10,000 nucleotides of DNA, taken from assembly GCF_020217025.1 (NCBI RefSeq), contig NZ_JAIWOF010000165.1:1-10000 (forward strand), in the 5' to 3' direction. The notes beneath the pieces were generated by a model that saw nothing but the letters and a program-made list of their open reading frames with translations, was not told the origin of the DNA and ran no database searches. Position 1 is the stretch's first letter; the number at the start of each line of letters is the position of its first letter. Origin of the DNA: Flavobacterium sp. (lineage in GTDB: Bacteria; Bacteroidota; Bacteroidia; Flavobacteriales; Flavobacteriaceae). The position numbers and the translations under genes were made by a program. This document shows positions 1 through 7,533 of this stretch, one piece after another.

Positions 1-1
1 T

Positions 2-955
2 TTAGGTTGGACTGAAGCAGGAACTGCAACTATGTGGGATGTAGAATGGGGAACTTTTGGGTTTACTCCAACAGGAACACCAACAATTACTAATGCTACT
101 AATACACAGCCAATTTCGTCATTGAGTCCTAATACTACATATAGTTTTTATGTAAGAGCAAATTGTGGTGCAGGTGGTTACAGTACTTGGTCTGGTCCAT
201 TTAGCTTTACAACGTCATGTGTTGCAGATAATGTACCTTACACTCAAAATTTTGAATCGGCAACTGTACCGGCATTACCTTCTTGTACAACACAACAAAA
301 TGTTGGAACTGGTAATCTTTGGACTGTTCAGAATAACGGTGGTTATGGCTTTACTACAAACGCTTTACGTTATTCTTGGAATAGCTCTAGTGATGCTAAT
401 GTTTGGTTCTATACAAATGGAATTAATTTAGTAGGCGGAACTACTTATAAAATTACTTATGATTACGGAGGTACAGGAACTACTTTCCCAGAAAAATTAA
501 AAGTATCTTATGGTAATTCAGCAAATGCTGCTGCAATGACAACTTTATTAGCAGATCATCCTAATGTAGTAAACGATACTCCAGTTAGTAATTTGGTTAA
601 TTTTACACCTGCAACATCAGGAGTATATTATTTCGGATTTAATGCTTACTCAATAGCTGATCAATTCTATTTATTTGTTGATAATATTGTAGTTGACGTT
701 GCATTATCTAATGCTAATTTTGATAATTCTAATTTCATTGCCTATCCAAACCCAGTTAGAGATATTTTAAATATTTCTTACACAACTGAAATATCTTCTT
801 TAAGAGTAATCAATATGATTGGTCAAGAAGTAATTTCAAAAAATATTAATGCTACTTCAACTCAGGTTGATATGTCTGCATTAAGTGCTGGTGCTTACAT
901 TGTAAATGTAACAGTAGGTGACTCAGTTAAAACTTTAAAAGTTGTTAAGCAATAA
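2..955 (+). CDS. Secreted T9SS-sorted surface protein, 3' part (FN3 + adhesin-like domain + type A sorting domain)
   Basis: This is the C-terminal 317 residues of a larger protein. The frame is open to the left edge, so the true start lies outside and the ATG at position 32 is internal. Residues about 1-72 look like a fibronectin type III repeat (motifs SSLSPNTTYSFYVRANC and WSGPFSFTT). Residues about 75-235 form a beta-rich, Ser/Thr/Asn/Gly-rich domain starting at NVPYTQNFESA and ending at QFYLFVDNIVV, resembling the jelly-roll 'choice-of-anchor J'/cleaved-adhesin domains of Bacteroidota. The last ~75 residues are a classic T9SS type A sorting domain: YPNPVRDILNIS, then VINMIGQEV, then LSAGAYIVNV and the basic end LKVVKQ. 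In this family the signal sends the protein through the Por machinery to the cell surface or medium. The specific role (adhesin, protease or other) cannot be told because the N-terminus is missing. Confidence 0.93.
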   Translation, partial: LGWTEAGTATMWDVEWGTFGFTPTGTPTITNATNTQPISSLSPNTTYSFYVRANCGAGGYSTWSGPFSFTTSCVADNVPYTQNFESATVPALPSCTTQQNVGTGNLWTVQNNGGYGFTTNALRYSWNSSSDANVWFYTNGINLVGGTTYKITYDYGGTGTTFPEKLKVSYGNSANAAAMTTLLADHPNVVNDTPVSNLVNFTPATSGVYYFGFNAYSIADQFYLFVDNIVVDVALSNANFDNSNFIAYPNPVRDILNISYTTEISSLRVINMIGQEVISKNINATSTQVDMSALSAGAYIVNVTVGDSVKTLKVVKQ

Positions 956-976
956 TATTAAATTATGTTAATGATT

Positions 977-1008
977 AAAGTCCCGATTTATTCGGGACTT
1001 TTCTTTTT
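977..1008 (+). terminator. Intrinsic terminator after the T9SS protein gene
   Basis: A perfect 10-bp stem, AAAGTCCCGA (977-986) pairing with TCGGGACTTT (992-1001), has a 5-nt loop TTTAT and is followed by the T-rich run TTCTTTTTT. It lies 21 nt after the stop codon and separates this gene from the glycosyltransferase unit. Confidence 0.92.
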
Positions 1009-1011
1009 TAC

Positions 1012-1019
1012 TATCTTTG
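1012..1019 (+). promoter_or_regulatory. Bacteroidota-type -7 element (TATCTTTG) for the glycosyltransferase-coaE unit
   Basis: TATCTTTG matches the TAnnTTTG -7 consensus of the primary sigma factor in Bacteroidota. It sits directly after the terminator T-run and 13 nt before the ATG at 1033, so the 5' leader would be only several nucleotides long. No clear -33 TTTG is present at the expected distance, where the terminator hairpin lies. The location is favourable but the promoter is only half-supported. Confidence 0.5.
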
Positions 1020-1032
1020 TTAAAAATTTAAA

Positions 1033-2031
1033 ATGTATTTTTCGTTTATTGTTCCCGTTTACAACCGCCCTGATGAGATTGATGAATTGCTTGAAAGCTT
1101 AACCAACTTTACTTCTTCAATTCCTTTTGAAGTAGTAATTGTTGAGGATGGATCCACAATTCCTTGTCAAAATGTAATCGAAAAATATATCGAAAAATTA
1201 TCTATTTCTTATTATTTCAAGCCTAATTCAGGTCCAGGAGATTCCCGTAATTACGGAATGAAAATTGCTAAAGGCGATTATTTTATTATTCTTGATTCTG
1301 ACTGTATCATTCCTTCAGATTATTTAAATCAAGTTCAAAAAAGTTTAGAAGAAGAATATGTAGATTGTTTTGGAGGCCCAGATGCGGCATTGGATTCGTT
1401 TTCCGACATTCAAAAAGCAATTAATTTTACAATGACTTCTTTCTTAACTACCGGAGGAATTAGAGGTGGAAGTGAAAAAGTAGATAAATTTCAACCTCGA
1501 AGTTTTAATATGGGATTGTCCAAAAAAGCTTTTGAAGCCTCAAATGGTTTTGGAAATATTCATCCAGGAGAAGATCCAGATTTATCTATTCGATTATGGA
1601 ATTTAGGTTTCAAAACTAAGTTGATTAAAAATGCCTTTGTATATCATAAAAGGAGAATTAGCTGGGAAAAGTTCCAAATACAAGTTAATAAATTTGGAAA
1701 AGCGCGACCAATTTTAAATTCATGGTATCCAGAGCATAAAAAAATTACATTTTGGTTTCCAAGTTTATTTTTATTAGGCTTTCTATTCTCTGCGTTATTG
1801 ACCATTTTTAAAATATACTTTTTTATTGGTGTTTACGGATTATACTTTTTGTTATTATTCATAAGTTCATTACTATCCAATAAAAGTCTCAAAATAGCGT
1901 TATATTCTGTATGGGCTGCGTTAATTCAGTTTTATGGTTATGGAAAAGGATTCTTTCTTTCATACTATAAAGTTGAGGTGTTAAAGCAAGAGCCTCAAAA
2001 AGCATTTCCTGAGTTGTTCTTTAAGAAATAA
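1033..2031 (+). CDS. Membrane-anchored family 2 glycosyltransferase
   Basis: The protein has 332 residues. The N-terminal GT-A fold shows FIVPVYNRPDEI (5-16), the nucleotide-sugar-binding VEDGS (37-41) and the metal-binding DSD (88-90, in ILDSDCIIP). The acceptor-side/catalytic motif is GEDPDLSIRLW (179-189), with E180 and D181 as likely key acids. After about residue 239 come two or three hydrophobic helices (about 240-258, 261-281, 287-305), so the catalytic domain should sit on the cytoplasmic face of the inner membrane. Such enzymes transfer a sugar from a nucleotide donor to a lipid or polysaccharide acceptor; donor and acceptor cannot be read from the sequence. The gene follows a terminator and lies 3 nt upstream of coaE, so the two are probably co-transcribed. 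It is not in a visible polysaccharide cluster, and a role in envelope glycan or glycolipid synthesis is inference. Confidence 0.9.
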   Translation: MYFSFIVPVYNRPDEIDELLESLTNFTSSIPFEVVIVEDGSTIPCQNVIEKYIEKLSISYYFKPNSGPGDSRNYGMKIAKGDYFIILDSDCIIPSDYLNQVQKSLEEEYVDCFGGPDAALDSFSDIQKAINFTMTSFLTTGGIRGGSEKVDKFQPRSFNMGLSKKAFEASNGFGNIHPGEDPDLSIRLWNLGFKTKLIKNAFVYHKRRISWEKFQIQVNKFGKARPILNSWYPEHKKITFWFPSLFLLGFLFSALLTIFKIYFFIGVYGLYFLLLFISSLLSNKSLKIALYSVWAALIQFYGYGKGFFLSYYKVEVLKQEPQKAFPELFFKK

Positions 2032-2034
2032 GAT

Positions 2035-2622
2035 ATGACAAAAATAATTGGTTTAACAGGAGGAATTGGAAGTGGAAAATCTACTGTTGCAAATTACATT
2101 GCTTCAAAGGGAATTCCTGTTTACATTGCCGATGAAGAAGCCAAAAAAATTATGGAACGCGAGGATGTAAAACAAAAAATTAAAAATTTGTTTATCGAAT
2201 CTGTTCTCAATCCAGATAATTCACTAAATCGTAAAAAAATAGCCGAATTCGTTTTTAATAATCCCCATAAATTAAAAGAATTAAATGCCATTGTTCATCC
2301 CGAAGTACAACTCCATTTTAAAAATTGGATAAAAGAACATGAAAATTTTCCTTACATAATTAAAGAAGTTGCCATTCTTTTTGAAACAGGAGGAAATAAA
2401 CAATGTGATAAAGTTATTTTAATCACTGCTCCCGAAGAACTTAGAATAGAAAGAGCTATGAAACGTGATAATTTAACAAAAAAGGATATTTTAGTTAGAA
2501 TAAAGAATCAAATTTCTGAGTCAAAAAAGAAAGAATTGAGTGATTTTATTGTAGAAAATATAAATTTGAATAATACTTTCTTAAAAATCGACGAAATTCT
2601 TAAAATATTAGCAAAACTTTAA
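2035..2622 (+). CDS. coaE: Dephospho-CoA kinase
   Basis: CoaE phosphorylates the 3'-hydroxyl of the ribose of dephospho-CoA with ATP, the final step of coenzyme A synthesis in the cytoplasm. The 195-residue protein has the usual family length. It opens with the P-loop GLTGGIGSGKST (6-17), followed by IPVYIADEEAKKIM (27-40) with the conserved Asp D33, and the substrate-side IVHPEV motif. A later segment, VAILFETGGNKQCDKVILI, corresponds to the family's conserved 'P-L-L-F-E' region before the Asp-containing strand. The start is the ATG 3 nt after the glycosyltransferase stop, giving an intact P-loop near the N-terminus. No Shine-Dalgarno sequence is evident, as usual in this phylum. Co-transcription with the glycosyltransferase is likely; a functional link between them is not implied. 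Confidence 0.96.
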   Translation: MTKIIGLTGGIGSGKSTVANYIASKGIPVYIADEEAKKIMEREDVKQKIKNLFIESVLNPDNSLNRKKIAEFVFNNPHKLKELNAIVHPEVQLHFKNWIKEHENFPYIIKEVAILFETGGNKQCDKVILITAPEELRIERAMKRDNLTKKDILVRIKNQISESKKKELSDFIVENINLNNTFLKIDEILKILAKL

Positions 2623-2655
2623 AAAAAGGTTTATATGTTAATCTTTGGTTAATGT

Positions 2656-2688
2656 ATTTTAACAAGAAATGTTAAAATGTTAAATTTG
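2656..2688 (+). promoter_or_regulatory. Promoter/operator-like region of the two-component operon
   Basis: In the 71-nt spacer after coaE there is a perfect 9-bp inverted repeat, ATTTTAACA (2656-2664) and TGTTAAAAT (2670-2678), with a 5-nt AGAAA centre. The heptamer ATGTTAA occurs at 2635-2641, 2669-2675 and 2677-2683, the last two 8 nt apart. A -7-like TAAATTTG (2681-2688) ends 5 nt before the ATG at 2694, which would make the transcript leaderless or nearly so. No -33 TTTG at normal distance was found. The arms are AT-only apart from one C/G pair and no T-run follows, so an operator fits better than a terminator. Autoregulation by the downstream response regulator is a guess. Confidence 0.4.
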
Positions 2689-2693
2689 TTTCG

Positions 2694-4277
2694 ATGAATA
2701 AGTCAAGGTTTAGATTATTGGTCTTTTTAATGAGTTTATCATTAATTGGAATCATCTTAGTTCAATTGTATTGGATTTCTACTTCTTTGGATAAAAATGA
2801 AGAAGAATTCAAGTATCACGTTCAGCAAGTTTTAGGAAATGTATCCAATACCATCAAAGAAAAAGAATTAGTTTCTTTTTATAATTATTATAACAAAATT
2901 ATTGATAGTACTGGAAAAATACCAAAGGAAGAAGAATTAAAGGAAATTTACTTCTACGAACGTGACAAAAAAACAAATGAAACCATAATTTACACCAATA
3001 CTTTAGTAGCGGAAAACTATGGTATTAATGGTTCGTTCTTTGATAAAAATGCAAATTCAGTTAATTTTGGAAACGTGGTTTCTAAAAGAAAAACAGAAAT
3101 TTTTAATGGAAATACCATAAACGATGGAAGTTTGCAAGTGCGTTCTTTTCCAGATGTTACTATTAAAAAATCAGGAAGCGTTTCTAGTTTAGATAAAGCC
3201 AATTTTGAGGTTGCTTTTAAGGATGTAGTGTCATTAAAACCATTGCAAGATCGAGTTACTACTGAACAATTAGGTAAGTATTTAAAAGATGAACTTCACA
3301 AATATGGCGTTAAAACCCCTTTTGAATTTGGTATTTATAGTAATGGTTTAGCAACAAAAGTGCGTTCTGAAGATTTCAAATATGATGTAAAAACCACTTA
3401 CGGAATTCCTGTTTTTCAGGATAATGAAGGAATGTCTAAATACCAATTGTTAGTTACTTTTCCCCAAAAAAATAAATTTGTATTCTCTTCTTTAATTGGA
3501 ATTTCGAGTTTGTCGTTATTGTTTACGTTAGTCATTGTATTAACCTATTCAAGTGCGTTGAATCAGTTAATCAAGCAGAAACAAATTTCAGAAATCAAAA
3601 CCGATTTCATTAACAATATGACACATGAGTTCAAAACACCTATTGCTACCATTAATTTAGCTTTAGATGCCATTAAGAACCCAAAAATCATTGAAGATAA
3701 AGAAAAAGTACAACGTTATCTTCAAATGATAAAAGAAGAAAATAAGCGTATGCACGCTCAGGTTGAAAACGTATTGCGTATTTCTAAATTAGAGAAAAAC
3801 GAACTTGATATCTCAAAAGAGCCAAGAGATGTAACCGAAATAATTGAAGATGCTATCGAACATGTTAGTTTAATAGTAGAAGATAGAGAAGGAATTATTC
3901 ATTCGCATTTTAATGCACAACGAAGCACGATTCTATTAAATGAGGTACATTTTACGAATGTATTAGTGAACGTGTTAGATAACGCTATAAAATATTCGCC
4001 AAATGCGCCTGTAATTGATGTTTTTACAGAAAATATAAAAGATTTTATTCTGATAAAAATACAAGATCAAGGTGCTGGAATGACTAAAGTAGCACAAAAA
4101 AGAGTTTTTGAAAAATTCTACCGTGAACATACGGGAGATTTACATAATGTAAAAGGTCATGGGTTAGGATTAGCCTACGTGAAACAAATTGTAGAAGATC
4201 ATAACGGTCAAATATTTGTTGAGAGTGAAAAAGGTAAAGGAAGTACCTTTATTATTAAAATGCCATTAATAAATTAA
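2694..4277 (+). CDS. Membrane sensor histidine kinase (RprX-like)
   Basis: The 527-residue protein has TM1 at about 8-29 and TM2 at about 262-286, enclosing a ~230-residue periplasmic region with no domain I recognise. No HAMP domain is evident: TM2 leads almost directly to the HisKA helix. The phospho-acceptor is H311 in DFINNMTHEFKTPIA (304-318). The ATP-binding lid is complete: N-box NVLDNAIKYSP (426-436, N430), G1 box DQGAGM (458-463), F box FEKFYRE (472-478) and G2 box GHGLGLAYVKQIVEDH (488-503). It should autophosphorylate on sensing an envelope signal and pass phosphate to D54 of the regulator encoded 18 nt downstream. The RprX comparison rests on the architecture and on the strongly RprY-like partner. 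A signal ligand cannot be inferred. Confidence 0.94.
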   Translation: MNKSRFRLLVFLMSLSLIGIILVQLYWISTSLDKNEEEFKYHVQQVLGNVSNTIKEKELVSFYNYYNKIIDSTGKIPKEEELKEIYFYERDKKTNETIIYTNTLVAENYGINGSFFDKNANSVNFGNVVSKRKTEIFNGNTINDGSLQVRSFPDVTIKKSGSVSSLDKANFEVAFKDVVSLKPLQDRVTTEQLGKYLKDELHKYGVKTPFEFGIYSNGLATKVRSEDFKYDVKTTYGIPVFQDNEGMSKYQLLVTFPQKNKFVFSSLIGISSLSLLFTLVIVLTYSSALNQLIKQKQISEIKTDFINNMTHEFKTPIATINLALDAIKNPKIIEDKEKVQRYLQMIKEENKRMHAQVENVLRISKLEKNELDISKEPRDVTEIIEDAIEHVSLIVEDREGIIHSHFNAQRSTILLNEVHFTNVLVNVLDNAIKYSPNAPVIDVFTENIKDFILIKIQDQGAGMTKVAQKRVFEKFYREHTGDLHNVKGHGLGLAYVKQIVEDHNGQIFVESEKGKGSTFIIKMPLIN

Positions 4278-4295
4278 AATATACATACAATTACT

Positions 4296-4994
4296 ATGGA
4301 AGCAAAGAAGATATTATTAGTTGAAGACGATCCAAACTTCGGTGCGGTTTTGAAAGATTATTTAATGATAAATGATTTTGAAGTTACGTTGGCTAAAAAC
4401 GGAATGGAAGGTTTTGAGAAATTCAAAAAAGACACCTACGATTTGTGTATTTTAGATGTGATGATGCCATACAAAGACGGATATACTTTAGCTAGAGAAA
4501 TTCGTGAGAAAAATCAAGAAGTGCCTATCATCTTTTTAACGGCTAAAACTTTGAAAGAAGACGTTCTAAAAGGATATAAAGTAGGAGCAGATGATTATTT
4601 GAATAAGCCATTTGACTCTGAAGTACTTTTAATGAAAATCAAAGCGATTATTCAAAGAAAAGCATCAGAAGTAAAACCTGATACGACTAAATTCGAGTTC
4701 GAAATTGGTAAATTTCACTTAAATTCAAAATTACGTTTCTTAACTTATCCAGGTCAAGAACCAATTAAATTATCACCAAAAGAGTGTGAACTTTTAAAAA
4801 TGTTAGCACTTCACGAAAATGATTTAATGCCTAGAGAATTAGCCTTAACAAAAATTTGGAGAGATGACAACTACTTCACATCAAGAAGTATGGACGTTTA
4901 CATCGCTAAATTGAGAAAATTCTTAAAGCAAGATGAAAACGTAGAAATCTTAAACATTCACGGAGAAGGTTTTAGATTAGTAATCAAAAAATAA
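4296..4994 (+). CDS. rprY: OmpR-family response regulator, RprY-like
   Basis: The 232-residue protein is a two-domain transcriptional regulator. The receiver domain (about 4-120) carries the acidic pair D11/D12, phospho-acceptor D54 in CILDVMMP, T82 in IIFLTAKT and K104 in YLNKPF. The C-terminal winged helix (about 135-231) shows LSPKECELLKMLALHEN, then RSMDVYIAKLRKFLK (the DNA-recognition helix region) and the wing IHGEGFRLV. Wording such as YDLCILDVMMP, IPIIFLTAKTLKEDVL-like and IHGEGFRLV closely resembles Bacteroides RprY as I remember it, hence the symbol. All phosphorylation residues are intact. It sits 18 nt after the kinase gene, and the operon is closed by a hairpin directly after the stop. 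The regulon is unknown; in other Bacteroidota RprY is tied to stress and central metabolism, which need not hold here. Confidence 0.94.
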   Translation: MEAKKILLVEDDPNFGAVLKDYLMINDFEVTLAKNGMEGFEKFKKDTYDLCILDVMMPYKDGYTLAREIREKNQEVPIIFLTAKTLKEDVLKGYKVGADDYLNKPFDSEVLLMKIKAIIQRKASEVKPDTTKFEFEIGKFHLNSKLRFLTYPGQEPIKLSPKECELLKMLALHENDLMPRELALTKIWRDDNYFTSRSMDVYIAKLRKFLKQDENVEILNIHGEGFRLVIKK

Positions 4995-4995
4995 T

Positions 4996-5029
4996 AAAAA
5001 AAGTCCTGAAATATTTCAGGACTTTTTTT
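4996..5029. terminator. Bidirectional intrinsic terminator between convergent operons
   Basis: The core stem GTCCTGAA (5003-5010) pairs with TTCAGGAC (5015-5022), is extended by flanking A and T tracts (A 4996-5002, T 5023-5029), and has a short ATAT loop. The T-run serves the plus-strand regulator operon. The A-run, read on the minus strand as T's, serves the convergent thioesterase operon. The minus-strand stop codon (5028-5030) overlaps the T-tract end. Confidence 0.92.
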
Positions 5030-5753
5030 ATTCAATTATTTCTAAAGCATAACAAATCTTGTCGTCTTTGGTGATAATATAGGTGTTTTCATTTTTTGAA
5101 ATCACCGCCTCATCATTCCAATTTAATTCTTTTAAGAAATTCATTTCAAAACCTTTTATGTGTTGTTTTAAAACGAGTTTTCTATCCATAGTATTCAGAC
5201 ACCATTCCAAGTATTTCACGTTATTAGCATGATTTACAATATCCAAATCCGATAATTGTACTTTATAATCCAATACCTTTTCAAACGGAACATCTAAATT
5301 AATACGCTGAACCGATTTTTCAGTAGCGGTATGTTCTGGATATTTGATAAAATGTTCGTGTGGTAACGCTAAATTTTCTGGGCGTCTAATTTGGGTATTT
5401 AAAACAGCCCAGTAGGTTTCGCAACCAGCTAATTTTTCATCACCGCGATACAATTCTAAACAACGTGTAGAACGTGAATTTTCTAACGATTTAATCCAAG
5501 TTTTTACCGTTACTTTTTCTTTCCATTTCGGTAAGCTAATGATTTCTAAACGCATTTTGCTCATTACCCAAGCTTGATGATGTTCTTGCATATCGCTAAA
5601 ACTAATCCCGCCTAAATCGGCATGAATTCCGGCTGTAATTTGAAAAATATTACATAACTCAGTATATTTCAATAAACCATTTGGGTAACATTGCAAAAAG
5701 TTGATTTCGTATTCTTGTTCTAAAATGGATGTAAAATTGGGTGAAATGGGCAT
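5028..5753 (-). CDS. Acyl-ACP thioesterase (FatA/FatB-type double hotdog)
   Basis: The 241-residue protein fits the bacterial acyl-[acyl-carrier-protein] thioesterase family, which hydrolyses acyl-ACP to free fatty acid in the cytoplasm. The N-terminal hotdog (about 8-135) includes LQCYPNGLLKYTELCNIFQ and the helix-adjacent HHQAWVMSKMRLEI. The second hotdog (about 155-240) holds the catalytic-site motif SDLDIVNHANNVKYLEW (168-184). D171, H175 and N177/N178 align with the D-x-N-x-H-x-N-N motif of plant FatB, and E209 in FLKEL is the likely match of the catalytic Glu. The Asn two residues after the Asp is V173 here, with an Asn at 174 instead. The gene is last in the minus-strand operon, 3 nt after miaA. 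It may tune membrane or lipid acyl supply; chain-length preference cannot be read. Confidence 0.88.
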   Translation of the reverse strand: MPISPNFTSILEQEYEINFLQCYPNGLLKYTELCNIFQITAGIHADLGGISFSDMQEHHQAWVMSKMRLEIISLPKWKEKVTVKTWIKSLENSRSTRCLELYRGDEKLAGCETYWAVLNTQIRRPENLALPHEHFIKYPEHTATEKSVQRINLDVPFEKVLDYKVQLSDLDIVNHANNVKYLEWCLNTMDRKLVLKQHIKGFEMNFLKELNWNDEAVISKNENTYIITKDDKICYALEIIE

Positions 5754-5756
5754 TTT

Positions 5757-6686
5757 TTATTGTGTTTTTTGAATCTGTGATTCAATATTTTTAATAATCT
5801 CGTTTCTATCATTCATATAATCAAACCAACTCACGTTTTCCGTTCGTTTAAACCATGTGATTTGGCGTTTAGCAAAGCGTCTGGTATTCATTTTAATTTG
5901 TTCGATAGCAAAATCTAAAGTTGTTTTTCCATCAAAATAATCAAATAATTCTCTGTAACCAACGGTTTGTAAAGCATTCAGCTGTTTGTTTGGATACAAA
6001 GTTTGTGCTTCTTCTAGAAGTCCTTCATTTAGCATAATAGCAACACGTTGGTTGATTCTATTGTACATGATTTCTCGGTCGGCTTCTAAACCAATGATGA
6101 TAGGAGTGAAGTTTCTCACATTTTTTCGTTTTCCAATAAAACTCGAATACGGTTTTCCAGTTCCCAAACAAACTTCTACAAAACGTTTCATACGTTGTGG
6201 ATTTTGTAAGGTTTGCGGATTTTCAGTTTGTAACTTTTGGTAATATTCCGAATCTAATTTTTGAAGTTGTTCTTGTAAATAGGTAATTCCTAATGTATCA
6301 TATTTAGTATTGATTTCAGTTCGAACCGAATCATCAATATCTGGAAAATCATCAAATCCTTTCAAAACAGCATCGACATACAATCCAGAACCGCCAACCA
6401 TAATTTGAATGTTGTTTTTCTGAAATAATTCGTCCAATTTAGCTAAAGCTTCTTGTTCAAAATCACCTACTGAATAACTTTCAAAAATGGATTTATTTTG
6501 AATAAAATGATGTGGAGCAGCTGCTAATTCGTCATTAATTGGAACAGCAGTACCAATTTTCATTTCTTTAAAAAACTGGCGACTATCGCACGAAATAATA
6601 TCACAACCAAAATGTTGAGCTAAAGCAATGCTCAACGCTGTTTTTCCAATGGCTGTTGGACCAATAATGGTAATTAGGTAATTCAT
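5757..6686 (-). CDS. miaA: tRNA dimethylallyltransferase
   Basis: MiaA transfers a dimethylallyl group from DMAPP to N6 of A37 in tRNAs that read codons starting with U. The 309-residue protein has the normal length. The P-loop GPTAIGKT (9-16) binds substrate phosphates, and the catalytic Asp is D34 in SCDSRQFFKEMKIGTA. HHFI (59-62) and VGGSGLYVDA (97-106) line the DMAPP channel. GYRE (243-246) and NTRRFAKRQITWFKR (267-281) are the C-terminal tRNA-binding/structural motifs. All are intact. The start is the ATG 1 nt after the channel gene's stop, and the stop lies 3 nt before the thioesterase ATG, so the gene is embedded in the operon and likely translated from a long polycistronic transcript. 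No promoter of its own is visible. Confidence 0.97.
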   Translation of the reverse strand: MNYLITIIGPTAIGKTALSIALAQHFGCDIISCDSRQFFKEMKIGTAVPINDELAAAPHHFIQNKSIFESYSVGDFEQEALAKLDELFQKNNIQIMVGGSGLYVDAVLKGFDDFPDIDDSVRTEINTKYDTLGITYLQEQLQKLDSEYYQKLQTENPQTLQNPQRMKRFVEVCLGTGKPYSSFIGKRKNVRNFTPIIIGLEADREIMYNRINQRVAIMLNEGLLEEAQTLYPNKQLNALQTVGYRELFDYFDGKTTLDFAIEQIKMNTRRFAKRQITWFKRTENVSWFDYMNDRNEIIKNIESQIQKTQ

Positions 6687-6687
6687 T

Positions 6688-7515
6688 TTATAATTCTCTT
6701 CCGCAATCTTGGCAATATTTTGCGTTTAATAAATGTTCTGAATTGCCACAGTTTTGGCAAACTTTGGTTTCGCTTTCTTTTACAGATGGTTTGTTTTTAG
6801 CAAATTCTGCCGAAACTATTCCTGTTGGAACTGCAATAATTCCGTAACCCATTATCATTACAAAAGAAGCAATAAACTGACCTAATGGCGTTACAGGTGA
6901 AATGTCCCCATAACCAACCGTTGTTAAGGTTACAATTGCCCAATAAATTCCAGTTGGAATACTTGTAAAACCTCCTGCTTCGCCTTCAATTACATACATT
7001 ACAGAACCAATAATAATTGTACTAATTAGCATAAAGTACATGAAAATCAATATTTTTCCTTTACTTGCCACTAACGATTCTCGCAAATGAGAAGATTGAT
7101 TATTGAATTGAGGATGGTTTAATATTTTGAATAAACGCAATAATCGTAAGGCTCTAATTACTGTAAATACGCTTGTTCCTACGAAGAAAAATGACAAGTA
7201 CATCGGTAAAATCGCTACCAAATCGATAATTCCGTAGAAACTTAAAATGTAATTGATGGGTTTTTTAATCGTGATGATTCGCAATATATATTCGATAGTG
7301 AAGAAAATGGTAATGACCCATTCTGAAATCAAGATGAAGGTATGGTATTTTCCATCAAATTCTCTTACGGTTTCTAGCATTACTAAGACCACACTCAGTA
7401 AAATTAAACCTAAAAGTATTAAGTCGAAAAGTCTTCCCGCAACCGTATTTGTTCCGTAGATAATGATGTGAGCTTTTTGTTTGAAAATCTCGTATTGCGA
7501 CTTAACTTCATTCAT
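6688..7515 (-). CDS. Voltage-gated-type potassium channel with C-terminal zinc ribbon
   Basis: The protein is 275 residues from the ATG at 7513-7515. A TTG at 7531-7533, directly after the upstream stop, would add six residues but is less likely. It shows the six-TM layout: S1 about 30-48, S2 61-81, S3 90-111, S4 with the arginine/lysine array VIRALRLLRLFKIL (119-132), S5 153-177, pore helix and selectivity filter TTVGYGD (198-204), and S6 about 211-235. The filter signature indicates K+ selectivity. After S6 there is no RCK or cyclic-nucleotide domain. Instead a short linker ends in two CxxC pairs, C253/C256 and C268/C271 (CQNCG...CQDCG), a small zinc ribbon at the extreme C-terminus. It probably forms an inner-membrane tetramer; voltage dependence is inferred from S4. 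It lies 18 nt after the exonuclease gene and 1 nt before miaA. Confidence 0.92.
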   Translation of the reverse strand: MNEVKSQYEIFKQKAHIIIYGTNTVAGRLFDLILLGLILLSVVLVMLETVREFDGKYHTFILISEWVITIFFTIEYILRIITIKKPINYILSFYGIIDLVAILPMYLSFFFVGTSVFTVIRALRLLRLFKILNHPQFNNQSSHLRESLVASKGKILIFMYFMLISTIIIGSVMYVIEGEAGGFTSIPTGIYWAIVTLTTVGYGDISPVTPLGQFIASFVMIMGYGIIAVPTGIVSAEFAKNKPSVKESETKVCQNCGNSEHLLNAKYCQDCGREL

Positions 7516-7533
7516 AAAAACAAAATTAAGCAA

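Noticed and set aside
2035..2622. Functional link between coaE, the glycosyltransferase and the two-component genes as a new system
   Set aside because: The genes are separate housekeeping or generic families; closeness alone does not support a joint pathway.
7253..7459. Plus-strand open frame inside the potassium channel gene
   Set aside because: It runs antisense through the conserved S1-S3 coding region and has no recognisable protein features. The same holds for the short frames at 165-431, 3017-3202 and 5986-6243.
7516..7533. TTG start that would extend the channel by six residues
   Set aside because: It abuts the upstream stop codon and an ATG follows six codons later at 7513-7515; the extra residues add nothing to the fold.
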